Made by a program: the position numbers and the translations under genes. This document shows, piece after piece, positions 8,546 through 15,711 of a DNA stretch of 43,391 nt; within the stretch, counting starts at the first letter, position 1, and every line of letters starts with the position of its first letter. This DNA is from Colwellia sp. (GTDB lineage: Bacteria > Pseudomonadota > Gammaproteobacteria > Enterobacterales > Alteromonadaceae), in the NCBI GenBank assembly GCA_013215655.1, contig JABSOX010000049.1:1-43391 (forward strand). Direction: 5' to 3'. Below the pieces are notes generated by a model, which was not told where the DNA came from, made no database searches, and worked only from the letters and a program-made list of their open reading frames with translations.

Positions 8546-9142
8546 GTGATTAGAATTCCATTATTTGTCCTCACTATATTGATGTCGTTTCAGCTGCTCG
8601 CGGCCAATACTAAAGGACAATATATCCAACCAAGTAATTTATCCCCTAAAGTGCGCATAGAAACGTCCATGGGCAATGTCATTATTCAACTTGACCGATT
8701 TAGAGCCAAAATCACCGTTAATAATTTCTTAGGATACGTTACCCGAGGACAATACGACAAAACACTGATCCACCGTGTAGAAGAAGGCTATCTCATCCAA
8801 GCGGGTGGTTTTATGACTAACTATACTGAAATAGAGCCCGACGAGCCTATTATCAATGAATCTGGCAATGGCTTAAAAAACAAGGAAGGTACTATTTCTA
8901 TGGCGAAACAGCTGACCGATGCGCATTCAGCAACCAATCAATTCTTTATTAACCTCAATGACAATAGCAATTTAAATCCTGGAAGCTCATGGGGCTATGC
9001 AGTTTTTGGTGAAGTTATAGAAGGTTACGACATACTTGAAACAATGTCACAAGTAGAAGTCGGTTACAGTGATGACTTGGGTTATCCAACTGTTCCGAAG
9101 AAAATGATCACCATCATCAGAGTGGTTATTCTTGATGAATAA
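8546..9142 (+). CDS. Periplasmic cyclophilin-type peptidyl-prolyl isomerase
   Basis: The protein has 198 residues and starts at a GTG (8546) preceded by AAAAGG; the ATG overlapping it is followed at once by a stop. A signal peptide (ending QLLAA) leads into a PPIase domain: METSMGNV-like first strand, IHRVEEGYLIQAGGF (Arg kept, Phe of the usual GF motif replaced by Tyr), SMAKQLTDAHSATNQFFINL and WGYAVFGEVIEG. It resembles the periplasmic PpiA group. It follows the lipoprotein cyclophilin directly, giving a pair of extracytoplasmic prolyl isomerases. The two domains are clearly divergent, so this is not a recent duplication. Confidence 0.88.
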   Translation: MIRIPLFVLTILMSFQLLAANTKGQYIQPSNLSPKVRIETSMGNVIIQLDRFRAKITVNNFLGYVTRGQYDKTLIHRVEEGYLIQAGGFMTNYTEIEPDEPIINESGNGLKNKEGTISMAKQLTDAHSATNQFFINLNDNSNLNPGSSWGYAVFGEVIEGYDILETMSQVEVGYSDDLGYPTVPKKMITIIRVVILDE

Positions 9143-9202
9143 TAATAATGGGAAACATTCATTTATTAGCTAAAATTTGTCAATCAATATTAAGCTGTTA
9201 CT

Positions 9203-10522
9203 ATGTTTAACGGATTAGGTTTCAAAATAATTAAAGAGAATTTAGTGACTCATAATAAAAAAATAATAATTACAGTCATCAGTGCTGCAAAAAAGTTAAA
9301 AGTAAACTCAATTACAAATCAATTAGTGAAGTCCATAGCGATATTTTTAACCCTATTGTTAATATCCAGCTGCGGTGATGAGCACAAAGAGCGCTTTTGT
9401 GCCCGCTCACCAGATGCTTGTCTTGTCGAAGCGCCACCAGAACCAGAACCGATAGATATATGGTGGGATGCTCCACTACCTGATTTTTCTGAAAATCAAG
9501 ATAGACCAACAATATCATTACTCGGTGATAGAACACTGTTATTAACTTTGGGGGATGATTACCTAGAAGCAGGGGCAATGGCCATAGATACACAAGACGG
9601 CGATATATCGCCGCAAGTTGTAATCAATGGTCAAGTTAATACTGATGCTATTGGTGATTATTTTGTTAGATATTCCGTAACCGACAGCGATGGAACAGTT
9701 GCCATTGAACAAATTCGTATCGTTCGTATTATGAATAATACCGCCGAAAGTCTGTCTCGCAGACCACTTGGTAGTACCATCTCAAATTTTGGTTACCTTG
9801 AATATTTACCTGTTGATTATGGTCAAACAGCGGAACAGAAACCGCCGTTACTAATATATTTGCATGGTGGAGGTGGTAGTTTAGAGTTTGCCAATACATC
9901 TGACCCAACCTTGGCACTTGATACAGTCATTAATAATTATGGGGTACCAAAGCTTATTGAAGATGGTCAATGGGATACAACCTTGCCATTTGTAGTTTTA
10001 GCACCGCACTTAGGGGCTGTTCCTAGTGCAGGATTCGAAGAGCGGCTAGACGCTTTTTTAGAATATGCTATTCGTGCGTATGATATTGATACTTCAAGAG
10101 TATACTTTACTGGCTATAGTTTTGGTGGTCTTCTTAGCGCTATTTATGCCAAAGACTTTCCAGATAAAGTTGCCGCAGTTGCGTCAATATCACCAGCGTT
10201 TTCAGATGATGTTGATCCCTCAGCTAATAATTTTTGTGATATCGAGAGTGTCCCTTTTTGGATGTTTCATGCCACCAATGATGAAGTGATCCCATTTGGT
10301 AATTCAATTCAAGTTTACAATTCAATTTTGGGTAATTGCCAAGCAGAAGTATTACCGAAGCTTTCTTTGGTTATTGGTGGTGAACATGCTATTCATCACG
10401 CTGTTTACAACCTTGAAGCATTGGTGGGTGGACATGCACAGGCCGTATATGATACTCGGTTTGACCCTTATGATATAAGTGTTTATCAGTGGTTATTAAG
10501 CCACAGCTTGCAAGATCGGTAA
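9203..10522 (+). CDS. Lipoprotein with Ig-like domain and esterase-type alpha/beta hydrolase
   Basis: The protein has 439 residues from the ATG at 9203. A hydrophobic stretch ends in LLLISSC, a lipobox, so it is probably lipid-anchored. A DUF5011/HYR-like Ig domain covers roughly residues 105-180 (GDDYLEAGAMAIDTQDGD, the repeated-strand pattern of surface proteins). An alpha/beta hydrolase of the PHB-depolymerase / carbohydrate-esterase type follows: LIYLHGGGGS oxyanion region, nucleophile motif GYSFGG, a DEVIPF acid loop and GGEHAIHHAV carrying the His. It would hydrolyse ester bonds outside the inner membrane; the substrate is unknown. The N-terminus before the lipobox is long, so a GTG at 9245 (preceded by AAAGAGAA) may be the true start. 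Confidence 0.82.
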   Translation: MFNGLGFKIIKENLVTHNKKIIITVISAAKKLKVNSITNQLVKSIAIFLTLLLISSCGDEHKERFCARSPDACLVEAPPEPEPIDIWWDAPLPDFSENQDRPTISLLGDRTLLLTLGDDYLEAGAMAIDTQDGDISPQVVINGQVNTDAIGDYFVRYSVTDSDGTVAIEQIRIVRIMNNTAESLSRRPLGSTISNFGYLEYLPVDYGQTAEQKPPLLIYLHGGGGSLEFANTSDPTLALDTVINNYGVPKLIEDGQWDTTLPFVVLAPHLGAVPSAGFEERLDAFLEYAIRAYDIDTSRVYFTGYSFGGLLSAIYAKDFPDKVAAVASISPAFSDDVDPSANNFCDIESVPFWMFHATNDEVIPFGNSIQVYNSILGNCQAEVLPKLSLVIGGEHAIHHAVYNLEALVGGHAQAVYDTRFDPYDISVYQWLLSHSLQDR

Positions 10523-10585
10523 TAGCACGCTCAAAATGTAGCTTTCGCTACGATGCGTTTTAATTTTGTTGCATACTGCGAATAA

Positions 10586-10634
10586 CGTCATTTATTAAAC
10601 TAATTTCTTTAATAAATGACGCTTAATTTTTTTT
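10586..10634 (+). terminator. Intrinsic terminator after the esterase gene
   Basis: A perfect 14-bp stem (10586-10599 with 10608-10621; arms CGTCATTTATTAAA and its complement) with an 8-base loop is followed by CTTAA and a run of eight T on the plus strand (10627-10634). It ends transcription from the esterase gene before the next plus-strand gene. Confidence 0.85.
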
Positions 10635-10769
10635 AATTCCTAGAATTAACAGAAAGTATTCCAAAATATCTAACCAATCAGATTTAACTTGTGACTTAGT
10701 TTTAATTTTCACCTATAGTGAATTATCTTTCGTAAAATAAAATTGATAATGATGTTGTTAAGGTTTTCG

Positions 10770-11627
10770 ATGATTTTAAGATTATCTACTTTATTTTTGT
10801 TATTAGTATTTCCTCCTTTACAAGCAAAGACTATTACTATTCTTGCTAGTCCTTATGAAGAAAATGCAACCCATCAATACTTTGTTGAATTATTATCGTT
10901 TGTTTTAAAAAAATCTGAAACCAACTATGAACCAATAGAAATTAATATTTTAATAGAAGAAAATATAACTCATGAGCGCACCTTAAATTTAATTAAGGGG
11001 GAAATGATAGATTTATCATGGGCAGGTACGAGCGAAGAGCTAGAAAAGGTGTTATTACCAATAAGAATCCCCTTACTTAAAGGTCTATTAGGTAGCCGAG
11101 TTTCAATTATACATAAAAGAAACTTAGCTGTATTTGAGAATATAACTGAAGAAAAGTTGCAATCATTAGTCGCATGTCAAGGGGCTGACTGGGGAGATTC
11201 AGATATCCTTGAAGCAAATGATTACAAAGTATTACGTGTTGCACGATTTGATTTGATGTTTAAGATGCTTAATCGTGCACGTTGTGATTATTTTCCACGT
11301 GCAATTTTTGAAGGTTACAGTGAACTTGTAATTGCTAAACAAACGAATCCAGATTTAATGATGTTTGATGATGTGATCTTACAATACAAATTTCCGCTTT
11401 ACTTTTTTGTTCATAAAAATAATAAAGAGCTCGCCGAGCAAATTGAATTTGGACTTAAGAAGTCAATTTCTGATGGTAGTTTTATTAACTTCATGGCTGA
11501 GAATAAATTGAGTGCCGCTCTGTTTCCATTGGAAAAATGGAAACAGAAAAAGATATTCGCACTAAAAAACGACTTCTTACCCAAGTTGACGCCAATAGCT
11601 GATAGCTCTTTATGGATTGATTTTTAA
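10770..11627 (+). CDS. Orphan periplasmic solute-binding protein (family 3-like)
   Basis: About 285 residues, with a signal peptide (MILRLSTLFLLLVFPPLQA) and a fold like extracellular solute-binding proteins of family 3. The N-terminal lobe begins KTITILASPYEEN, and later segments (IEFGLKKSISDGSFINFM) match the C-terminal helix of that family. The start at 10770 has AAGG six bases upstream; ATG codons at 10749 and 10752 are alternatives. No permease or ATPase genes flank it, so it is probably a stand-alone binding or sensing protein, as is common for such genes in Alteromonadales. Ligand unknown. A repeat fragment begins five bases after its stop codon. Confidence 0.75.
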   Translation: MILRLSTLFLLLVFPPLQAKTITILASPYEENATHQYFVELLSFVLKKSETNYEPIEINILIEENITHERTLNLIKGEMIDLSWAGTSEELEKVLLPIRIPLLKGLLGSRVSIIHKRNLAVFENITEEKLQSLVACQGADWGDSDILEANDYKVLRVARFDLMFKMLNRARCDYFPRAIFEGYSELVIAKQTNPDLMMFDDVILQYKFPLYFFVHKNNKELAEQIEFGLKKSISDGSFINFMAENKLSAALFPLEKWKQKKIFALKNDFLPKLTPIADSSLWIDF

Positions 11628-11631
11628 CACA

Positions 11632-11759
11632 CCTACTCATCTAAAATCTTTGATAAATAACGCAAACCTCGATACCTGTCACTAAGTTAATAGAGAAAGT
11701 CATCCCTGAACAACGGTAGTTCTCGACAAGACGCGCATGGAAGCACTAATGCCGCAAAG
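11632..11759. repeat. Partial third copy of the 19.3-20.6 kb repeat
   Basis: This stretch reads like the central part of the two larger copies at 19287-19964 and 20023-20600. Shared blocks include CCTACTCATC, AAACCTCGATACCTGTC, a diverged CTAAGTTA block and GCATGGAAGCACTAATGCCG. It starts five bases after the stop of the solute-binding protein gene and lacks both outer parts of the full element. It is most likely a decayed or truncated copy of an intergenic repeat. Confidence 0.8.
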
Positions 11760-11798
11760 TATCTTGAGAACAATTTGACAATAGGGGTTTATCTTCCA

Positions 11799-11828
11799 AA
11801 TAGGTCCATTCAGACGTATTTATTCAAA
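11799..11828 (-). repeat. 30-bp repeat overlapping the araC stop codon
   Basis: These 30 bases are nearly identical to 15041-15070 (core ACGTATTTATTCAAA plus a similar left half) and partly to 13922-13948. The copy here overlaps the end of the AraC-type gene, while the other two lie upstream of the DUF2306 and DUF4386 genes. It may mark a module boundary or be a protein-binding site. Confidence 0.6.
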
Positions 11829-12972
11829 GTGTTTTTTGTGTGCTCTCAAGAAGTAAATTTCGGTATGCTGATGGACTATAACCAACTACTTTTTTAAACG
11901 CTGTATTGAATGTCGATTTAGAATTGAAACCAACGTCAAAGGCAATACTAGTGATTAACTTACCTCTATCCTGTAATGCCTTCTTCGCTTCTTCGACGCG
12001 AAAGTTATTAACAAATTGGAAAAATTTGGTATTTAAAAATTGAGAGAGTGTTTCTGAAATGTGATTTTCAGTTTCAGAAATAGACTCAGACAGCTTGTTC
12101 AGAGATAAGTTATCCTGCAAGAACAACTTATCTTCTTTCATTGCATGTTCCAGTTTTGACGCAATCAATTGCATTTTGTCAACGCTAAGTAAAACGGCTC
12201 TAATTTGATTAGAACGAGGCAAACCTTTCTCTGATTCATTAAGCACTTTTTGGCTTAATGCTTTTTGCATAAAAATAGCCAGAGCAAAAACCTCTAAAAC
12301 AGGCAGTAACTTCCCTGAACCAAACCAAAACCAACCCAACGCACCTAGAGAAAACTCGACGGCATACATTAGCCATACCGCTCCCCAAATGAGCAGCACA
12401 GGTCTAAACCAATCTACTGAACGTTGTTCAATGTCAGAAAAGCGTTCCATGAGTTGCTGACGGTGAGCGTTATGGAGTTTTAAGGCCATTATTAAGAATA
12501 AAACGGTGTATGAAATAAATACAAAAGTCGTGGATAAACAAGTAAATATTGCTATTTTCCACAATTCCGAATCTCTAGTCGCTGAATTAGCTAGGGCCAG
12601 TTTCTCTGCGGGACTGATCATAAATATGAAAGGAAGCATAGCCAGCAAAACTAGAATAGGACCAGATGAAGCCAGTGCCCACAACCGTTTATCTATGGCT
12701 TTGTCTGGTGACATAGTGGCATGTGCATAAAAAAAGAGGGCCGGTCCAAGTAAGGCTCTAAACGGAAGGTGTGCTCCGACTAAGCCTGGCGCATAAACAA
12801 ATGCACCTGAATAGATAAACAGCTCACCGGCCAAATGCATCAGCAATAACAACAACAGGCCTTTAAGAAAAAATGTTTGTCTTTCCTTTGGTCTATTGAA
12901 AACCTCTAATAAAGCGAATACTGTCATTCCCATCATGCAGGAATAGATAACTGTGGGAAAAAGGTTGACCAT
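11824..12972 (-). CDS. AraC family regulator with membrane-embedded N-terminus
   Basis: The 382-residue protein has an N-terminal part (about 1-245) with six or seven hydrophobic segments, for example ILVLLAMLPFIFMI and FTCLSTTFVFISYTVLFLI. The C-terminal AraC-type DNA-binding domain carries two helix-turn-helix motifs (NLSLNKLSESISETENHISE and FDVGFNSKSTFNTAFKKVVG) and the family ending GYSPSAYR. Regulators of this build sense signals at the inner membrane. It is the last of three co-oriented genes after DUF2306 and DUF4386 membrane proteins, with gaps of about 200 and 170 bases, so each may have its own promoter. Related 27-30 base motifs upstream of both neighbours are candidate binding sites. 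Confidence 0.88.
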   Translation of the reverse strand: MVNLFPTVIYSCMMGMTVFALLEVFNRPKERQTFFLKGLLLLLLMHLAGELFIYSGAFVYAPGLVGAHLPFRALLGPALFFYAHATMSPDKAIDKRLWALASSGPILVLLAMLPFIFMISPAEKLALANSATRDSELWKIAIFTCLSTTFVFISYTVLFLIMALKLHNAHRQQLMERFSDIEQRSVDWFRPVLLIWGAVWLMYAVEFSLGALGWFWFGSGKLLPVLEVFALAIFMQKALSQKVLNESEKGLPRSNQIRAVLLSVDKMQLIASKLEHAMKEDKLFLQDNLSLNKLSESISETENHISETLSQFLNTKFFQFVNNFRVEEAKKALQDRGKLITSIAFDVGFNSKSTFNTAFKKVVGYSPSAYRNLLLESTQKTL

Positions 12973-13142
12973 TAAATTACCAAAAACAAAGATTTTTATG
13001 ACTCCTTTAGATTATAAAACTAAAATCCACCTGAATCCATAGTTAACCAATCAGACTCATAGTTAGTTTTTCCATTTTACTTATCCTCTTTGAAACCTTA
13101 AAACTGAACCTATCTAATTCATCATACCGGTTTGAGTTCTGC

Positions 13143-13853
13143 CTACTCCGTGGAGGTCGTTTGATTTTGGTTTACAGATATACCTTTAAAAACTAACCAG
13201 AGACCAATTGTTAATTCAAATAATGCGCCAGGAGCCATAGCATAAGCCAATTCTGAAGGAGCATTATGTACTGCTATGTTAACAAAGCCATAAACAACCA
13301 TTGTTGAATAGGTAATCATTCCCCAAATGGATAAAACTCTCGGAATATAACTAGAAATATAAAACAAATAACAATAGACCACCCCACCAACACCCATGAT
13401 GAACAATAGGATGTCATAACCGACGCCATATAATTTTAGAAAAGATCTAGCTAACGCCTGTAATTGAGCCGGTTCAAACGCCTGCAGATATTCGGCGCCG
13501 CTTAAGAATATTAATATTGTCAGGATGAACATAATGACAACACACCCCAAAAGTGCTTCCCCGAACCTAAAAATTAAGCCCAACAATGCAAGGTTCTTGT
13601 TCACCGGCTTTAGAAGAGCGTAAAGAGCCCAAGAAAGCACCATAACTAAAACAAACATTAAGAACTCAACTGCAATAGCAATTCTAAAAAGGCCTTCTTT
13701 ACCTACCATATTATTTGCTGCATTTTCTGCTTTTAACAAAGAGCCAATATCAAAAATCATCGAAGGAAACATCGCTATAATAATAATGAGCGCGTAGGTT
13801 ATCCCAGCAATTTTTGTATAATTGTTCTTCACGTTTGCTAATGAGTTGGTCAT
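13143..13853 (-). CDS. DUF4386 family membrane protein
   Basis: The 236-residue protein has about six predicted transmembrane helices (such as ITYALIIIIAMFPSMIF, FLMFVLVMVLSWALYAL, GCVVIMFILTILIFLSG, MVVYGFVNIAV). Pattern and length match DUF4386, including the N-terminal KIAGITYALIIIIAMFP segment and the internal RSFLKLYGVGYDI segment. The function of the family is unknown. Start ATG at 13853; the minus-strand sequence just upstream (AAGAGGAATGCT) offers a good ribosome binding site. It sits between a DUF2306 gene and an AraC-type regulator and has the shared 27-base motif about 70-95 bases upstream, so control by that regulator is plausible. Confidence 0.82.
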   Translation of the reverse strand: MTNSLANVKNNYTKIAGITYALIIIIAMFPSMIFDIGSLLKAENAANNMVGKEGLFRIAIAVEFLMFVLVMVLSWALYALLKPVNKNLALLGLIFRFGEALLGCVVIMFILTILIFLSGAEYLQAFEPAQLQALARSFLKLYGVGYDILLFIMGVGGVVYCYLFYISSYIPRVLSIWGMITYSTMVVYGFVNIAVHNAPSELAYAMAPGALFELTIGLWLVFKGISVNQNQTTSTE

Positions 13854-13921
13854 AGCATTCCTCTTTTTAAGTAGTAGTTTTGATATGAAAAGTAGCCAAA
13901 TTTAGTCGTATTGTCGTTTAA

Positions 13922-13948
13922 ATTGGTCTATACGAACGTGTTTTTTAG
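13922..13948 (-). promoter_or_regulatory. Candidate operator upstream of the DUF4386 gene
   Basis: The sequence ATTGGTCTATACGAACGT followed by a T-rich tract matches 15041-15070 (ATTGGGCCTATTCGAACGT plus T-rich tract) with one gap and a few changes. Both copies lie about 65-95 bases upstream of the start codon of a membrane-protein gene in the same cluster, the position expected of an activator site. Confidence 0.45.
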
Positions 13949-14058
13949 TTCTTTCGCACATTTATGCATAGTCAAATCACAAAATAATACGGTTCAAAAA
14001 TGGAGCAATCACAATAAATGAATTGCTCTATTTCATTGTCTCTAACTTGAAACAACAT

Positions 14059-14976
14059 TTAGAATGTAATCGGTCCGCCTGACAAGACCTTTAATAAGAA
14101 AGGTGTATAGCCGATCATGCCCATAATCATCAGTATGGTGATTACAAACAACACACCACTGGTTGCATACTTAACACTGTTACTGCCTCTTTCTTTCGCG
14201 TAAAAATACAATTGCAACGTTAGTAGCGGTAAAACATAACAGCCAAATGTCCACATATAAAAAAACGGGTCGCCAAAAGCAGGGTTCATTCCCAGTACGT
14301 TTCCTGTTACTAGGTAGCTAAATGTACCAACTCTTAATATCCATTGAGCATTTGAGACAAAAAATAGTCGCAAGGCCCATTTCCTGTGGTTAGCAATATC
14401 CTTTTTAATCGCTAGTCGCACGGTAAGGTAGGCAAATCCTAATATTAGAAATCCATTAATCGTTGTACCAATCCCATTAAGCTCTACTGGGTCAGGATCT
14501 CTTATCCATACTAAATAAAAGCCAGAGATAGCCAATAAAAACACAGTTGTTAGGTAGACATAGCCATTAATTTTATGAAATTTTGGAAAGGAGTTTCGAA
14601 TTTTGGGTATTAATTGCAATGCACCACCAAAAGCCACTATACCGGCACCGATAGCGTGGGCAACAAATGCAAGGTTACCAGAAAAATCTCCTGCGCGGTA
14701 AGGAGTGACGCCAAAGGGTTCGAACACGACATTCCAATATTCCATATTATCGTTTATTACTGAGACTCCATAGAATCCCATAATGTAGTAAAAGAAAAAC
14801 CATTGTCCAAATAACGCCGTGACAAACCAAAACATGGTAGTGTATTTTAATGATTTATTAGCTAATGACTTGTTAGTTAACCTTGCGGATGATCTTTTCT
14901 GTACCTCTGTGTTGTTTTTATCTTGTATTTCTCTTTCTAAAGCTGAGCCAGAATCAGCAACATGTATATTTTCCAT
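14059..14976 (-). CDS. DUF2306 family membrane protein
   Basis: The 305-residue protein starts with a polar segment of about 45 residues, followed by about seven or eight transmembrane helices. The region GAGIVAFGGALQLIPKIRNSFPKFHKINGYVYL, quoted here by its ends GAGIVAFG and HKINGYVYL, and later ANHRKWALRLFFV with conserved His and Arg, are typical of DUF2306. The biochemical role is unknown; the conserved histidines suggest a cofactor or metal. The N-terminus has a small internal duplication (NKSLANKSLK). It leads a three-gene row with DUF4386 and an AraC-type regulator. A 30-base motif shared with the DUF4386 gene lies 65-94 bases upstream. Confidence 0.82.
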   Translation of the reverse strand: MENIHVADSGSALEREIQDKNNTEVQKRSSARLTNKSLANKSLKYTTMFWFVTALFGQWFFFYYIMGFYGVSVINDNMEYWNVVFEPFGVTPYRAGDFSGNLAFVAHAIGAGIVAFGGALQLIPKIRNSFPKFHKINGYVYLTTVFLLAISGFYLVWIRDPDPVELNGIGTTINGFLILGFAYLTVRLAIKKDIANHRKWALRLFFVSNAQWILRVGTFSYLVTGNVLGMNPAFGDPFFYMWTFGCYVLPLLTLQLYFYAKERGSNSVKYATSGVLFVITILMIMGMIGYTPFLLKVLSGGPITF

Positions 14977-15040
14977 TAAAAGCCCTCTTTGCTACTACAA
15001 TGCTGAGCAGTATGAGAAGAAGGCTAATCAAAATCGCCCG

Positions 15041-15070
15041 ATTGGGCCTATTCGAACGTATTTATTCAAA
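15041..15070 (-). promoter_or_regulatory. Candidate operator upstream of the DUF2306 gene
   Basis: This 30-base copy matches 11799-11828 almost throughout and 13922-13948 over its left two thirds. It lies 65-94 bases upstream of the DUF2306 start. See the findings for the two readings, regulator site or module boundary. Confidence 0.45.
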
Positions 15071-15146
15071 AAATTACAGTTTTTACATCAAAGCTACCTT
15101 CAAATAATAGAAAACTTGCTAGAAATAGAATAAATTCAAGTGACAC

Positions 15147-15186
15147 AATTAAAAAGGCGAACCATTTCTGGCTCGCCTTTTTAATT
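15147..15186. terminator. Bidirectional hairpin terminator
   Basis: The arms AATTAAAAAGGCGA (15147-15160) and TCGCCTTTTTAATT (15173-15186) pair perfectly over 14 bp, with A-rich and T-rich ends on both strands. No clear gene ends here on either strand, so it may insulate the DUF2306 promoter from the S9 region or be left from a lost gene. Confidence 0.7.
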
Positions 15187-15711
15187 ATTTAATGGAAAAA
15201 TCAACCAATTTGTCTAAGTTTACCATCTTAATTAAATTAGTTAGTAAAGTGGATTCATATGCAACGGATGAACTCAACAGCTTAGCCACTATAACTTACC
15301 GGAATATTCCATTTAACAACGACTGATGCCCGTAGTTTTACTAGAGCTTTAGTAAATAGTTAAAGAGATCCTGTTAAAGAAAACATCAATACTCACTAAC
15401 TTATTCATTCATACTTCACATTGATGATTTAATGGCTCTTATGCGTATGTCAGTAAAGGTAATAACAACGATGACCAATGCCATTAAATTTAATGTACTT
15501 GCATCCAATCAATTCTTTCTGTTTAATGTGTTTACAATTAGAAACATTTTGTAACACTAAATTAAGCACGGTGTTAACAAATCAAAAATAAAAAAATTGA
15601 TGAGTATAGTTAGTAAGCTTTTGAAAACATAATAAAAATAATACTTGCTGTTAAATTCTGGCGTATTCAAGCCAAAGTAATTTAGCTCGCAGCCAAACAA
15701 GGTCTAACATA
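15187..15711. other. Intergenic region before the S9 gene; one shared motif
   Basis: No gene could be supported in these 525 bases. The only signal seen is the motif ACATTTTGTAACACT at 15544-15558, which recurs at the same distance before the second S9-like gene. The last 40 bases carry the ribosome binding region CAAGGTC shared by both S9-like genes. Confidence 0.6.
15544..15558 (+). promoter_or_regulatory. Promoter motif shared by the two S9-like genes, copy 1
   Basis: ACATTTTGTAACACT ends 154 bases before the first S9-like start codon. The near-identical TCATTTTGTTACACT (17799-17813) ends 153 bases before the second one. Equal spacing suggests a conserved regulatory site that was kept after gene duplication. 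Confidence 0.5.

Noticed and set aside
13043-13075. Ten-codon minus-strand leader ORF before the AraC-type gene, with a GAGGAT ribosome-binding-like site
   Set aside because: It is too short to judge, and no attenuator structure follows it.
14819-15133. 104-codon plus-strand frame over the DUF2306 start
   Set aside because: It is antisense to a well-supported gene for half its length, and its composition looks like a shadow frame.
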